This document shows, piece by piece, positions 36,211 to 45,524 of a stretch of 64,000 bases of DNA (positions within the stretch are counted from its first letter, which is position 1; each line of letters starts with the position of its first letter). The stretch comes from Zongyangia hominis (GTDB lineage: Bacteria; Bacillota; Clostridia; Oscillospirales; Ruminococcaceae). The notes beneath the pieces were generated by a model. The model was not told the DNA's origin and did not search any database. It saw only the letters and a program-made list of their open reading frames with translations. The stretch is from NCBI RefSeq assembly GCF_014385095.1, contig NZ_JACRTC010000006.1:62001-126000 (forward strand), in the 5' to 3' direction. The position numbers and the translations under genes were made by a program.

Positions 36211-36236
36211 AAGACCTGATTTTCATCAGGTCTTGG
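36211..36236 (-). terminator. Terminator after ctpA
   Basis: Minus strand AAGACCTGAT-GAAA-ATCAGGTCTT followed by TTTTCC. Confidence 0.8.
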
Positions 36237-36247
36237 CGTGTTTCCTT

Positions 36248-37561
36248 TTATGCCGCCTGGTCTTCGGAGGAGGATTCGCTTTGCGAAGACGATTCGCTGG
36301 AGGATTCACTCTGGGATGAGGAATCATCCTGCTGCGTTGCGGGCGGTATGATCTCATCGATGCCTTGATTTTGGGCCATGCTTTCAAGCAGGGCGATGGC
36401 CCGGATGAGCTGGCTGTCCTCCCCCTCCTCGAGATCGGTGAAGGACTGGCCCTGCTCCAGTTTGAGCGCCACCTCGTAGTCGGGTTTGACGCCTACCCCA
36501 TCGAAGCTGCCGCTGACCGGGGGCAGGAAATCGGCCACCGTTAAGTTGATGGCGGAGCCGTCGTTGAGGGTGAAAAGCTGTTGCATCTTGCCCTTGCCGA
36601 AGGTGGTGGTGCCCACCACTTTGGCCACACTATAATCTTTAAGGGCCTGGGCAAAGAGCTCCGCCGCACTGGCGGTTTTCTCATTGGTGAGGACCACCAT
36701 GGGCACACTGTCGATGGAAATGCGGTCGGAGGTGGCCAGGACCTCGGTCTTGCCGTTTTTATAGACAGCCGAAACGATGGGGCCCTCCGGCAGCAGCCGG
36801 TCGAGCATTTTGGCAGCCGCGTCGATGGTGCCGCCGCCGTTATCCCGCACGTCGAAGATGAGGCTCTTGGCGCCGCCGTTGAGCATACTGTTCAGGGCGC
36901 GGTCAAACTGATCGGGGGTGACGTCGTTAAAAGTGGTGATGCGGATATAGCCCTTGTCCCCGATGAGCCTGGACTCCACGGTGGGTATCTCCACGCTGCG
37001 CCGGGTCATTTCCAGCGGCTCGTCAGTGTTATCCCGGCGCACCACCAAAGTTACCGTGGTACCGGCGTCGCCCTTGATGAGCTCCGCCGCGTCGCTGATA
37101 TTATTCATGGTCAGGTCGGTGTCGTCGATTTTGACGACGATGTCCCCCACCTTAAGCCCCGCGCTCTGGGCCGGGGAGTCGTCGTAGACCTGTGTCACCC
37201 GCAGGTAGCCGTTGTTAATTTCAAACACCGCGCCCACGTCCACGCGCTTGCCCTCCAAAGACTCCTTGAGGGCCTTGTATTCCTTGGCGCTGAGATAGGT
37301 GCCGTATTTGTCGCCCACGCCTTCGATGTAGCTTTTGGCCAAAGCGTCGGTGAGCTGGGTCTCATCGATGTCACCGCTGTAATTCTGCCGCACAATGCGG
37401 TCCACCTCGGCGATCTTTTCGTACATGGCCTCCCGCTCTTTGACGTTGTGGACCTTTTCGTTGAAGTTGTTCATGGAAAAGACCATGGCGATGCAGAAGG
37501 TGACGGCCGCGGTGATGATCATGAAGGTGATCGCCGCGCCCAGGGATATCTTTTTACTCAT
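36248..37561 (-). CDS. C-terminal processing protease (S41 family)
   Basis: Membrane-anchored S41 protease of 437 residues: a signal anchor (AITFMIITAAVTFCIAMVFSM), a PDZ domain around YLRVTQVYDDSPAQSAGLKVGDIVVKIDD, and the protease core SLIFDVRDNGGGTIDAA. The catalytic serine lies in NEKTASAAELFAQALKD and the lysine in VGTTTFGKGKMQ. The tail is a low-complexity run of S, E and Q. CtpA/CtpB-type proteases process envelope or sporulation proteins. It is the last gene of the ftsE-ftsX-M23-ctp cluster, 24 bp after the M23 gene. Confidence 0.93.
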   Translation of the reverse strand: MSKKISLGAAITFMIITAAVTFCIAMVFSMNNFNEKVHNVKEREAMYEKIAEVDRIVRQNYSGDIDETQLTDALAKSYIEGVGDKYGTYLSAKEYKALKESLEGKRVDVGAVFEINNGYLRVTQVYDDSPAQSAGLKVGDIVVKIDDTDLTMNNISDAAELIKGDAGTTVTLVVRRDNTDEPLEMTRRSVEIPTVESRLIGDKGYIRITTFNDVTPDQFDRALNSMLNGGAKSLIFDVRDNGGGTIDAAAKMLDRLLPEGPIVSAVYKNGKTEVLATSDRISIDSVPMVVLTNEKTASAAELFAQALKDYSVAKVVGTTTFGKGKMQQLFTLNDGSAINLTVADFLPPVSGSFDGVGVKPDYEVALKLEQGQSFTDLEEGEDSQLIRAIALLESMAQNQGIDEIIPPATQQDDSSSQSESSSESSSQSESSSEDQAA

Positions 37562-37585
37562 GAATCTACTCCTTATACCCGCCTG

Positions 37586-38887
37586 TTATCCCTGAAGATA
37601 GGGCAGCGGATTGGTATGGGATCCGCCTACGCGGATTTCGAAGTGGAGGTGGGCGCCGGTGGACCAACCGGTGGAGCCCACATAGGCGATGGTGTCGCCC
37701 CGGCTGACCTTCTGTCCCTCCGACACAGCGATGGAGCTGGTGTGGGCGTAGAGGGTGCTGTACCCGCCGCCGTGGTCGATGAGGACATACTTGCCGTAGC
37801 CCACGCCGTCCACATAGGTGAGGTTTGCCTTGATGACGGTGCCGTCGTTGGCCGCCACAATGGGTGCGCCGTACACGCCGCCGCCGGAGATATCGATGCC
37901 GGTGTGGAAGTCGGTGTGGTTAAAGCGCCAACCGTAATAGGAGGTGATGTTGCTAAATCCCGGCAGCGGCCACCTAAATTCGCCGCCGACAAATTCCCCG
38001 CCCTGGCCGGAACCGTTATTCTGCGCGTTTTGAATGATCTGGGAAATCTCCGCGGAAGCGGCGTCCATCTGCTTTTTGATGGTGGCCTGGTTGTCCAGAT
38101 ACTGCTGCTCCAGCTGGCTAATGTAGTCGATTTCCTTCTGGGTCTGGGCCACCTTATTGTCCAGGTCCTTCTTCTTGGCGCTGAGATCCGCCTTGTCCGA
38201 TTCGACCTCGCTCTTGGCCGCGTCCAGAGACTCCATGTCCTTCTCTAAGGACGCCTTGTCCTCTTCCAGCTCCGCCTTGTCGGTCTTTAAGTTCTCGATG
38301 AGCTCCTTGTCCTGCTCGGTGATGCGCTTGACCACCTCGGACTTGGTGAGGAAGTCATAGAAGCTGTCGGCCCCCAGAATGAGGCCGAGGGAACTTGCCT
38401 CGCCCCGCATGTACATGGCTTTGAGGCGCTGTTTAAATAGCTCGTAGTTTTGCGATATGTTCTCTTCCTTGCGGTTGATGTTTTCCTGGGTGACGGTAAT
38501 ATTCTCCTCGGTGGCTGTGATTTTATCTTCCAGCGCGCCGATTTTTTCGGAAAGCACGGAAATCTCCTGGCGAATGAGGCTGATCTGGCTGTCCAGCTGC
38601 TTTTTCTCCGCCAGCTTTTTGTCCCGCTCGGTCTTTGCATTGTCGATTTCCTGCTGCAAAGCGTCCTGCTTGGCCTTCAAATCGTTGAGCTGGTCCTGTA
38701 GTTCGTCGATCCGGCCCTGGTCCACCTTGGGTGTTTCCTTTTCCGACTCGGTCTGGGTCTGGCTGGAACCGTCGGTCTTGTCCTTAGCGTCTTCCTCCGC
38801 CGCGTAGGCGCTGCCAGACGCAAACAGGATGCTCAGGCAAAGGAGCACCGCCATCAGCTTATAGGTGCGCTTGTGATGTTTTCGCAT
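37586..38887 (-). CDS. Murein hydrolase activator/endopeptidase, coiled coil plus M23 domain (EnvC-like)
   Basis: A 433-residue secreted protein: a signal peptide (LMAVLLCLSILFASGSAYA), a long coiled coil (about residues 50-290, with repeated KAKQDALQQEIDNAKTERDK-type heptads) and a C-terminal LytM/M23 domain. The domain has the metal ligands HTDFHTGIDISG and AHLHFEIRVGG, so it appears to be catalytically intact. EnvC-like proteins are driven by FtsEX to cut septal peptidoglycan, and this gene lies 35 bp after ftsX. ATG 38887 follows GGAGGG; the frame upstream overlaps ftsX. Confidence 0.92.
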   Translation of the reverse strand: MRKHHKRTYKLMAVLLCLSILFASGSAYAAEEDAKDKTDGSSQTQTESEKETPKVDQGRIDELQDQLNDLKAKQDALQQEIDNAKTERDKKLAEKKQLDSQISLIRQEISVLSEKIGALEDKITATEENITVTQENINRKEENISQNYELFKQRLKAMYMRGEASSLGLILGADSFYDFLTKSEVVKRITEQDKELIENLKTDKAELEEDKASLEKDMESLDAAKSEVESDKADLSAKKKDLDNKVAQTQKEIDYISQLEQQYLDNQATIKKQMDAASAEISQIIQNAQNNGSGQGGEFVGGEFRWPLPGFSNITSYYGWRFNHTDFHTGIDISGGGVYGAPIVAANDGTVIKANLTYVDGVGYGKYVLIDHGGGYSTLYAHTSSIAVSEGQKVSRGDTIAYVGSTGWSTGAHLHFEIRVGGSHTNPLPYLQG

Positions 38888-38922
38888 CCGAATCACCCTC
38901 CTCACACAGAATGTTTCGTATA

Positions 38923-39834
38923 TTATACCTTCAAATATTTTCTGACAAAGATGAGGCTGCCCAAGGCGCCCAGTCCCACGCCGCCCACGCCGAAGCCGAT
39001 GGCCAGTTCCTTGGCCACGGTGGTGAAGGGCACCACGCTCATGAAGACCTCCCGAATCCACTGGGAGGAAAGCGGGGCGGAGCCGATGTAATTGATGAGC
39101 AGCGTATAGCCTCCCCACAATAGGAAGAAGCTGAGAATCGCGGAGATGAGCCCCAGGATGATGCCCTCGACGAGGAACGGCATCCGGATGAAACCGTCGG
39201 TGGCGCCCACATATTTCATGATGTTGATTTCTTTTCTTCGGTTAAAGACGGTGATCTTGATGGTGTTGGAAATGATGATCATGGAAACGACCAGCAGGAT
39301 CCCCACAATGGCGACCCCCGCCACATAGACGATGCGCTCGATGGTGGTCAGCGTCCCGGCAATCTCGGTGGGAGCCCGGGCGTAGTCCACCCCCGCGACC
39401 TGCTCCACCTCCCGCTGGGTTTCGCTGAGTCTTTCCAGGTCCTGCACCTTGACCTTGAAGGAGAAGGGCATGGGGTTTTGGTCCTTGAGATCTTCAAAGA
39501 ACTCGTCCTGCTCGCCCACGCTTTTGAGCGTTTCTTCCAGGGCTGCTTCTTTGGAGACAAACACCACTTCGGACAGGTTGTCCACCTGGTTTAAGGCCTT
39601 TTCCACCTCTTTGACTTCGCTGTCGCTGACGTCCTCCTTGACAAAGACCACCATCTCGTTTTGGTCCTCTACATAGCCGACCATGGAATTGATGTTGATG
39701 GAGGCAAGCACCGCGGCGCCGATGAGGAGCATACAGGCGACCAGGACGCCGATGGACGCCAGAGACATGAGACGGTTGACCCAAAATCCCCGGAATCCCT
39801 CCTTGAGAAGATAACGGAAACTACTCGCTTTCAT
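38923..39834 (-). CDS. ftsX: Cell division protein FtsX
   Basis: ABC-type membrane subunit of 303 residues with four helices: one near the N-terminus (RLMSLASIGVLVACMLLIGAAVLASI), a large extracytoplasmic loop (residues 50-175) and three helices at the end. MKYVGATDGFIRMPFLVEG is the conserved coupling region. It transmits FtsE ATPase action to a peptidoglycan hydrolase, here presumably the adjacent M23 protein. It overlaps ftsE by 14 bp. Confidence 0.95.
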   Translation of the reverse strand: MKASSFRYLLKEGFRGFWVNRLMSLASIGVLVACMLLIGAAVLASININSMVGYVEDQNEMVVFVKEDVSDSEVKEVEKALNQVDNLSEVVFVSKEAALEETLKSVGEQDEFFEDLKDQNPMPFSFKVKVQDLERLSETQREVEQVAGVDYARAPTEIAGTLTTIERIVYVAGVAIVGILLVVSMIIISNTIKITVFNRRKEINIMKYVGATDGFIRMPFLVEGIILGLISAILSFFLLWGGYTLLINYIGSAPLSSQWIREVFMSVVPFTTVAKELAIGFGVGGVGLGALGSLIFVRKYLKV

Positions 39835-40510
39835 CAGAGGACCTCCAATCGTTGCGGTCGGAAGCGATGACGCCGCTGTCCAGCGTGATCACCCGACGGT
39901 TAAATTTAGCCACCAGATCGTGTTCGTGGGTCACCATGATGACGGTAGTCCCGCAGCGATTGATCTCGTTTAACAGGTCCACAATTTCAAAGGACAGCTC
40001 TGGGTCGATGTTGCCGGTGGGCTCGTCGGCGATAATCAGGGAAGGGTTGTTAACCAGCGCTCTCGCTAGCGCCACCCGCTGCTGCTCGCCGCCCGAAAGC
40101 TGGTCGGGCATGCTCCGCGCCTTGGAGGCCAGCCCTACTAAGCCTAATATGTAGGGAACCCGGCGGCGGATGTCCCGGAAGGAGACGTTGGTCACGCGAA
40201 GGGCAAACGCCACGTTGTCGTAAACATTCATATTGGGGATGAGCCGGAAGTCCTGGAATACCATCCCCACGGTCCGCCGGAATTTGGGGATCTGACGGCG
40301 TTTGAGGGCGCCCAGGTCATAGCCGTTGACCATGACTTTCCCCGACGTGGGCTTTTCCTCCCGGGTAATGAGCTTGACCAGCGTGCTTTTTCCCGCGCCG
40401 GAAGCTCCCACCACAAAGACGAACTCCCCTTTATCAATAAATAGGTTGACGTCCTTGAGCGCATGGGTGCCGTTGGGGTACTCCTTGGACACATTGCTGA
40501 AACTGATCAC
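39821..40510 (-). CDS. ftsE: Cell division ATP-binding protein FtsE
   Basis: ABC ATPase of 229 residues: Walker A GASGAGKST, Q-loop VFQDFRLIPNMNVYDNVAF, signature LSGGEQQRVALARAL, Walker B LIIADEPTGNIDPE and the switch histidine in VTHEHDLV. The FRLIPNMNVYDNV sequence is characteristic of FtsE. GTG at 40510, preceded by AGAGGCGG, gives the usual start ISFSNVSKEYPNG. It is the first gene of the division cluster. Confidence 0.95.
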   Translation of the reverse strand: MISFSNVSKEYPNGTHALKDVNLFIDKGEFVFVVGASGAGKSTLVKLITREEKPTSGKVMVNGYDLGALKRRQIPKFRRTVGMVFQDFRLIPNMNVYDNVAFALRVTNVSFRDIRRRVPYILGLVGLASKARSMPDQLSGGEQQRVALARALVNNPSLIIADEPTGNIDPELSFEIVDLLNEINRCGTTVIMVTHEHDLVAKFNRRVITLDSGVIASDRNDWRSSDESE

Positions 40511-40663
40511 TTTTGCACCGCCTCTTGGCAGGAAGATTCTCTTCCTTTGTTTCACGCAGACGGCCGCCTAAAAAGGAACCCGCCCGCTCTCGTTCCGCCG
40601 GTTTTTCCGCGGCATCCCCTGTCTGACCGGTGGGGTATCTGCCGCCCCGCGCGGGACGATAGC

Positions 40664-40691
40664 CAAAAATGCGCCATAAGGCGCATTTTCA
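40664..40691 (-). terminator. Terminator after the PucR-family gene
   Basis: AAAATGCGCC-ATAA-GGCGCATTTT (40666-40689) with flanking A/T runs. Confidence 0.75.
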
Positions 40692-40732
40692 TCACACAGC
40701 CCCAGGGGGCGTGCATCCCGTATGGACTGTCA

Positions 40733-41818
40733 TTAATATTTTACAGGATTCGCTGTCAGATATTTTTTCACCATCAGCGCCACCTTGAAGATGATGGCGT
40801 GGTCAAATTCTCTCAGATCCAGGCCCGTCAGCTTTTTGATCTTTTCCAGCCGGTAGACCAGGGTGTTCCGGTGGACAAAGAGCTTGCGGGAGGTTTCGGA
40901 GACGTTCAAATTGTTTTCAAAGAACTTCTGGATGGTAAAGAGGGTCTCATGATCCAGACTTTCGATGGAACCCTTTTTAAACACTTCCCGCAAAAACATC
41001 TCGCACAACGTCGTGGGCAGCTGATAGATCAGCCGGGCGATGCCAAGATTGTCGTAGCTGACAATGGACTTCTCGGTGTCGAACACCTTCCCCACTTCCA
41101 GCGCCACCTGGGCTTCCTTAAAGGAGCGGGCCAGGTCTTTGATGCCGGCCACCGAAGTGCCGATGCCCACCACCACCCGGGTGTAGAATTCGCTACCCAG
41201 GGTATCCACAATGGAGCGGGCCAGTTTTTCCAGATCTTTGGACTCGATGCCGGGCTTGATCTCCTTGACCAGCACGATGTCCGATTCGCTGATGTTGAAG
41301 ACAAAATCCTTCTGCTTGTCCGGGAAGAGGTTCTGAATCACGTCGAAGGCGGAAATGTCGTTGGAGGAGACGATGCGGATGAGCAGCACCACACGGTTAA
41401 TGTCGGTGTTAAAGTGCAGCTCCCTGGCTTTGACATAGATGTCGCCGGGCAGGATATTGTCCAGAATGACGTTTTTGATGAAGTTGTTGCGGTCGTACTT
41501 TTCGTCGTAATACTGCTTGATGCTGGCCAGCGATACCGCCAGCACCCCGGCGAATTTGGCCGCCATATCGTCGGTTCCTTCCACGAAGACGGCGTAATCG
41601 GGTTTAATTCTGGTGCCAAACGGCTTATAGGTGTAGCCGTCGCGCACAAACAGGTCGTTGGACTCCACCAGGTCCAGTGAGATATATTCGCTGGTCTCGC
41701 CGATTCTGGTCAGGTCACTACATGAAATAATGGTGGCCGTGTCGTCCACCACGCCGATCACACGGTCGAGGGTATCGCGCATTTGATGTACTACGCCTTG
41801 GAATAATCTGTTCGACAT
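40733..41818 (-). CDS. PucR/CdaR-family transcriptional regulator
   Basis: A 361-residue regulator with an N-terminal sensor-like region (IGVVDDTATIISCSDLTRIGE) and a middle GGDEF-like domain remnant common in this family. The C-terminal PucR helix-turn-helix is NLNVSETSRKLFVHRNTLVYRLEKIKKLTGLDLREFDHAIIFKVAL. Such proteins control purine, sugar-acid or amino-acid catabolism genes. No target operon is adjacent, so the regulon is unknown. Its own promoter is at 41912-41940. Confidence 0.85.
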   Translation of the reverse strand: MSNRLFQGVVHQMRDTLDRVIGVVDDTATIISCSDLTRIGETSEYISLDLVESNDLFVRDGYTYKPFGTRIKPDYAVFVEGTDDMAAKFAGVLAVSLASIKQYYDEKYDRNNFIKNVILDNILPGDIYVKARELHFNTDINRVVLLIRIVSSNDISAFDVIQNLFPDKQKDFVFNISESDIVLVKEIKPGIESKDLEKLARSIVDTLGSEFYTRVVVGIGTSVAGIKDLARSFKEAQVALEVGKVFDTEKSIVSYDNLGIARLIYQLPTTLCEMFLREVFKKGSIESLDHETLFTIQKFFENNLNVSETSRKLFVHRNTLVYRLEKIKKLTGLDLREFDHAIIFKVALMVKKYLTANPVKY

Positions 41819-41911
41819 AACCTTGATTCCCCTTCTTCAACAAATTGTATCTGTATCTGGAAAAAGCACTGCGGTGCGATTTATGTAAAATGTACGAAAC
41901 TGCTGTTATAT

Positions 41912-41940
41912 ATTTTACACAAAAAAAATACAATTTGCAA
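41912..41940 (-). promoter_or_regulatory. Promoter of the PucR-family gene
   Basis: Minus strand TTGCAA (41935-41940), 17-bp spacer, TAAAAT (41912-41917), in an AT-rich block. The rest of the 317-bp gap to rsuA (41941-42135) shows nothing else I can assign. Confidence 0.65.
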
Positions 41941-42135
41941 CATATTGATGAATAAAAGTTGTGTAAAACCCCTGTTTTTTTATCAAACAGTCAACTTTGG
42001 CGCAATACAGGGCTTATTTTAACCCACGAATTTTGAGATTTTATGAACGAAACATGAAGAAACCCTCGTATTTCCAGACCTTCCCCGTCAATTTCTGGGT
42101 TTTTTTCCATTCCTCCGACAATTTGCACAAAGAAT

Positions 42136-42852
42136 TTAGCCCCGGCACTGGACCCGTGCCAGCTCCTCTTTTGTCAGCTCCCGGCACTCCCCCGGCGCCA
42201 AGCTTTCGTCCAGCGGAAGGTCGCCCATCCGCACCCGTTTGAGGGAGAGGACCTTCCCGCCCAGAGCGCCGAACATCCGCTTGATCTGGTGATACATCCC
42301 CTCTTTGAGGACCACCACGCACTCCTGCCCGCCCTCCGTTTCCCGCAAAATAAGTTCGGCGCTCTGGCAGATTTGCCCCGCGCCGATGTCCATGCCCGAA
42401 GCGAAGGCCTTGACCGCCCGCTCGTCCAGGGGAATGTCCACCTTGGCTACATAGGTCTTGGGGATGTGCTTGCGGGGGGAGAGGATGTCGTGGGCAAACG
42501 CCCCGTCGTCGGTGAGGAGCACAAAGCCCTCCGTGTCCTTGTCCAGCCGCCCCGCCGGAAAGAGATCCCAGTGGCGCCAGCGCTCGGGCACCAGGTCCAC
42601 CACCGTCTTCTCCTTGGGATCGCTGCTGGCGGAGATGACCCCCAAAGGTTTATTCATCATCAGATACACATGCCTTTGGTAGCGCACCGGCGCGCCGTCC
42701 ACCTCGATGCGGCTTTCTTCCGGGTCCACCTTCGTTTCACCGGAAGAGACGACCGCGCCGTCCACCCGGACCCTTCCCTGCCGGATGAGGGCCTTGACCT
42801 CCTTGCGGGAGCCCGCGCCCATATTCGCCAGCACCTTGTCGAGCCTCTCCAT
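42136..42852 (-). CDS. rsuA: 16S rRNA pseudouridine synthase (RsuA/RluB family)
   Basis: A 238-residue enzyme: N-terminal S4 RNA-binding domain (ERLDKVLANMGAGSRKEVKALIRQGRVRVDG) and the catalytic motif GRLDKDTEGFVLLTDDG with the essential aspartate. The C-terminal part contains GMYHQIKRMFGALGGKVLSLKRVRMG. It makes pseudouridine in rRNA. RsuA is favoured over RluB by length and the HDILSPRKHIPKTY segment, but the distinction is not certain. A 39-bp tandem repeat lies upstream. Confidence 0.88.
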   Translation of the reverse strand: MERLDKVLANMGAGSRKEVKALIRQGRVRVDGAVVSSGETKVDPEESRIEVDGAPVRYQRHVYLMMNKPLGVISASSDPKEKTVVDLVPERWRHWDLFPAGRLDKDTEGFVLLTDDGAFAHDILSPRKHIPKTYVAKVDIPLDERAVKAFASGMDIGAGQICQSAELILRETEGGQECVVVLKEGMYHQIKRMFGALGGKVLSLKRVRMGDLPLDESLAPGECRELTKEELARVQCRG

Positions 42853-42952
42853 CGCTTTGCCCCCTTCTTTTTTGATGCGGCCGTTTCACCGCACAAAAGC
42901 GCCATCTTCCCGGCCCTTTACCGCCGCTCAGGGCCCCGCGCGCACTCGCCCG

Positions 42953-43070
42953 GGGACGTTCCCGGGTCCAAACCTTCCAGGACTCCGCCTGTGGGATACT
43001 CCCGCGCCCAAACATCCCGGACTACGCCTGCGGGACGCTCCCGCGCCCAAACGTCCCGGACTCCCGCCGC
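42953..43070. repeat. Three-copy 39-40-bp tandem repeat
   Basis: Units at 42953-42992, 42993-43031 and 43032-43070 share GGGAYRCTCC, CCGCGCCCAAAC and TCCCGGACT...CCGCC. The copies are imperfect (first most diverged). The unit has no conserved open frame. It lies in the 380-bp gap between rsuA and the DUF4830 gene; the remainder of that gap shows nothing assignable. Confidence 0.8.
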
Positions 43071-43232
43071 TCTCGGCCGATACCCCAATTATACCATATC
43101 CGTCCCCCGCATTCCTACACCCGATTTTTCCCACGCATATAGGCTCGTTTCCCCGCATATATATGGGATAGTTTAAAACGGCTGGCGGCGGTCCGGCCCG
43201 GCGAAAACAATCGGAGAGGATGGGGGAGAACC

Positions 43233-43736
43233 ATGTTTGTCAAGTCCATTAAAACCAGTAAAAAGAAACTGATCGGTCTGCTCTGCATTGTGCTGGCCGT
43301 GGTCTGTCTGGGCATTTGGGCCCTATCAGCCAACAGGGGGATGCAAGCCATGTCAAGTCAAAATTCCAGTTCGTCAAAAGCGGGCGCCATCACCTTTAAA
43401 GGCGCCACCAACGAGGAGCGGCTCGATTTCCTCGGCCACTTCGGCTGGCAGGTGGAAAGCGACCCCGCGGAGATCGTGGAATTCGTCATCCCGGCCGAGT
43501 TTAACGACACCTATCAAAACTATAACGCCATCCAGAAAAAACAAGGGTTGGACCTGGAAAAATTCAAAGGCAAGACCGCCAAGCGCTACAGTTACACGGT
43601 GACCAACTACCCCAACGTCAAAGAGGGCGTGCGCGCGAACCTGGTGGTCTATAAAGACAAAATCATCGCCGGTGACATTTGCAGCTTGGAGCTCGACGGC
43701 TTCATGCATGGATTTAGTCCCGACACCATTTCCTGA
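43233..43736 (+). CDS. DUF4830 family membrane-anchored protein
   Basis: A 167-residue protein: a basic N-terminus, one membrane helix (LIGLLCIVLAVVCLGIWAL), a serine-rich linker and an extracytoplasmic domain with FLGHFGWQVESDPAEIVEFVIPAEFN, NAIQKKQGLDLEKFKGK and KIIAGDICSLELDGFMHGF. The latter pieces match the DUF4830 pattern known mainly from Clostridia; function unknown. A strong terminator follows at 43753. Confidence 0.75.
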   Translation: MFVKSIKTSKKKLIGLLCIVLAVVCLGIWALSANRGMQAMSSQNSSSSKAGAITFKGATNEERLDFLGHFGWQVESDPAEIVEFVIPAEFNDTYQNYNAIQKKQGLDLEKFKGKTAKRYSYTVTNYPNVKEGVRANLVVYKDKIIAGDICSLELDGFMHGFSPDTIS

Positions 43737-43752
43737 CGTTCCTCCTATCGTC

Positions 43753-43799
43753 AAAGGGAGAGAGACCGGGGCGCACGCCCCAAGTCCCTCTCCCTTTTT
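43753..43799 (+). terminator. Terminator after the DUF4830 gene
   Basis: GGGAGAG...GGGGCG-CAC-GCCCC...CTCTCCC then TTTTT. Confidence 0.8.
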
Positions 43800-43983
43800 C
43801 GCGTTTTCTGTGAAAAATTCGCCTTTGTTTACTGTTTGGCAGTAGAATATCCCGCCGGTATCCGATATAATAACTAGTAAAGAAAGCCTGTGCTCCGCCG
43901 AATGCGGAAGGCACCGGATCATCGGTACTTTGCGTTATTCCATCACGGCACAGCGCATCAATCAAAAAAACGGAGGAATTCTC

Positions 43984-45483
43984 ATGCCATATTGCAGCAA
44001 TTGCGGCGCCAAGCTACCGGAAACGGCGGCTTTTTGCAGCGAATGCGGCGCCAAGGTCGTCCGGGCCGCTCGGGTGGACGCGTCCTCCCCCTCCCCGGGA
44101 CGGGAAAGCGCCTCCCAACCGGAGGGCTTTGCCTTCGACGCGGACACGCCCCGACGGCGGGACGCCGCCCCCCATGGCTTTGACGGCTTCGATACCCCGC
44201 AAACCGGAAAGCAGGCGGGCTTCTCTTTTGACGCCGATCCATCCCGGCCCAAGGATGCCGGAGACGGTTTTGGCGGGTTCCATGTCCCTGACGCCGGCAA
44301 ACCGGCGGGATTCTCCTTTGACGCGGATTCATCCCGGCCCAAGGACAACGGAGCCTCCGTCGAAGAGGGATTTGACAGCTTTGCGAGCCCCTCACCCAAG
44401 TCCTACCGCTCCTTCTTAGACGAAAGGGAGGACTTTTCCTTCACCCCGCCTTCCCGTCCCGCCCCCTCCTTTGACGAGGACGATCTGGACGCCTTTGTAA
44501 GCCCCTATGTGGACTATGACGCAACGGTGGAGCCGGGAGCTTCCCGCAAAGCGCCCGCCCGCCGGACAAGCGCCGGTACCGCGCCCCGGACGTCATCCGG
44601 CGGGAAAAAGGGGCGCGCTTTAAGCCAACAGCGCTCTCCCAAAAAGAAGCGCCGCACGGGGCTCATAGCGCTGCTGTGCGTGCTGGCGCTGGCAGTGGTC
44701 GGCTTTGGCGCCTATCTCTGGATACAAAACAGCGCCACTCCGGAGGAGCTCTACGACCAGGCCGTCCAGCTCATGGCCAAAGGGGAATACAAGGCCGCCT
44801 CGGAAAAATTCCTCAAGGTGCTCAAAAAGGAGCCGGAAAATGTGGCCGCCATCCTCAACCTGGCCGACTGTTATGTCAACATGACGGAAAAGGAAAAGGC
44901 CGTGGAGCTGCTCCAGGCGGGCTACGCCAAAACCCAGGACGAGCGGATCAAAAAGGCACTGGCAGAACTGGGAATGGAGCCCGCCGCACCGGCGGGCTCC
45001 TCTGCGCCGCCGGAAACCACGACCACCGCGCCCCCCGAGACCACGCCGCCGCCCGCCGAGCCCGCGGCCATCGATCTCAGCGACATCCTGTTCGGAGATT
45101 TCGCAAGCTATGAGAGTCAGCTGGGACAGCCCAAGGACAAGGAAAGCGTCACCCAGACCTACCCCGACGCCGAGGGCAACGAAACGGAAATTGTGGTTAC
45201 CACCTACACCTACGACGGGCTCTCCGTTACCACCCAGGACGGCAAGATCGTCACCATGGCCGCCAACTTCGATAAAGACGTCCCGTTTAACGTCCTGGGC
45301 ATTGGCAAAGGCGCTACCTACAACGATACGCTCAGCGCCCTGGGCACCCCCGAGACGGCGGCCACGGAGGAGGAGTATGACACGCTGGTCTATCTCCCGG
45401 AAAACGGCAAGGCAGTCAAATTTTATTTTCGTAACGACACTCTCGCCCACGCCAGCCTCTTCTTAGGCTACTCCCAACAATAA
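43984..45483 (+). CDS. Zinc-ribbon, single-span membrane protein with TPR-like and C-terminal domains
   Basis: A 499-residue multi-domain protein of no named family. Residues 1-24 form a zinc ribbon (MPYCSNCGAK and FCSECGAK). Residues 47-160 are a disordered, acidic region with repeats of about 30 residues, each containing GF[AS]FDAD. A basic stretch leads to a membrane helix (225-245), then a TPR-like helical segment (SATPEELYDQAVQLMAKGEYKAASEKFLKVL onward, about 251-330). A proline/threonine linker follows, then a beta-rich domain (residues 366-499) that resembles small secreted SmpA/YycH-like repeats. The zinc ribbon is cytoplasmic by the positive-inside rule. GGAGG precedes ATG 43984. Confidence 0.7.
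   Translation: MPYCSNCGAKLPETAAFCSECGAKVVRAARVDASSPSPGRESASQPEGFAFDADTPRRRDAAPHGFDGFDTPQTGKQAGFSFDADPSRPKDAGDGFGGFHVPDAGKPAGFSFDADSSRPKDNGASVEEGFDSFASPSPKSYRSFLDEREDFSFTPPSRPAPSFDEDDLDAFVSPYVDYDATVEPGASRKAPARRTSAGTAPRTSSGGKKGRALSQQRSPKKKRRTGLIALLCVLALAVVGFGAYLWIQNSATPEELYDQAVQLMAKGEYKAASEKFLKVLKKEPENVAAILNLADCYVNMTEKEKAVELLQAGYAKTQDERIKKALAELGMEPAAPAGSSAPPETTTTAPPETTPPPAEPAAIDLSDILFGDFASYESQLGQPKDKESVTQTYPDAEGNETEIVVTTYTYDGLSVTTQDGKIVTMAANFDKDVPFNVLGIGKGATYNDTLSALGTPETAATEEEYDTLVYLPENGKAVKFYFRNDTLAHASLFLGYSQQ
44122..44355 (+). repeat. In-gene 90-bp tandem repeat coding GFSFDAD units
   Basis: Units at about 44125-44214, 44215-44304 and 44305-44355 share GGCTTCTCTTTTGACGCCGA and TCCCGGCCCAAGGA. 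The last two are most alike; the first codes for GFAFDADTPRR. Confidence 0.75.
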
Positions 45484-45499
45484 AAAATGCCGTCAAAAA

Positions 45500-45524
45500 A
45501 GAGAACGACTTTCAGTCGTTCCCT
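45500..45524. terminator. Bidirectional terminator between convergent genes
   Basis: GAACGACT-TTC-AGTCGTTC (45503-45521) with flanking A and T runs. It overlaps the last codons of the leftward gene. Confidence 0.75.

Noticed and set aside
36581..38248. Open frame of 555 codons antisense to ctpA and the M23 gene
   Set aside because: Spans two well-supported genes on the other strand and has no own signals.
42953..43070. Possible CRISPR array
   Set aside because: The units are directly adjacent with no unique spacers, are imperfect, and no cas gene is present.
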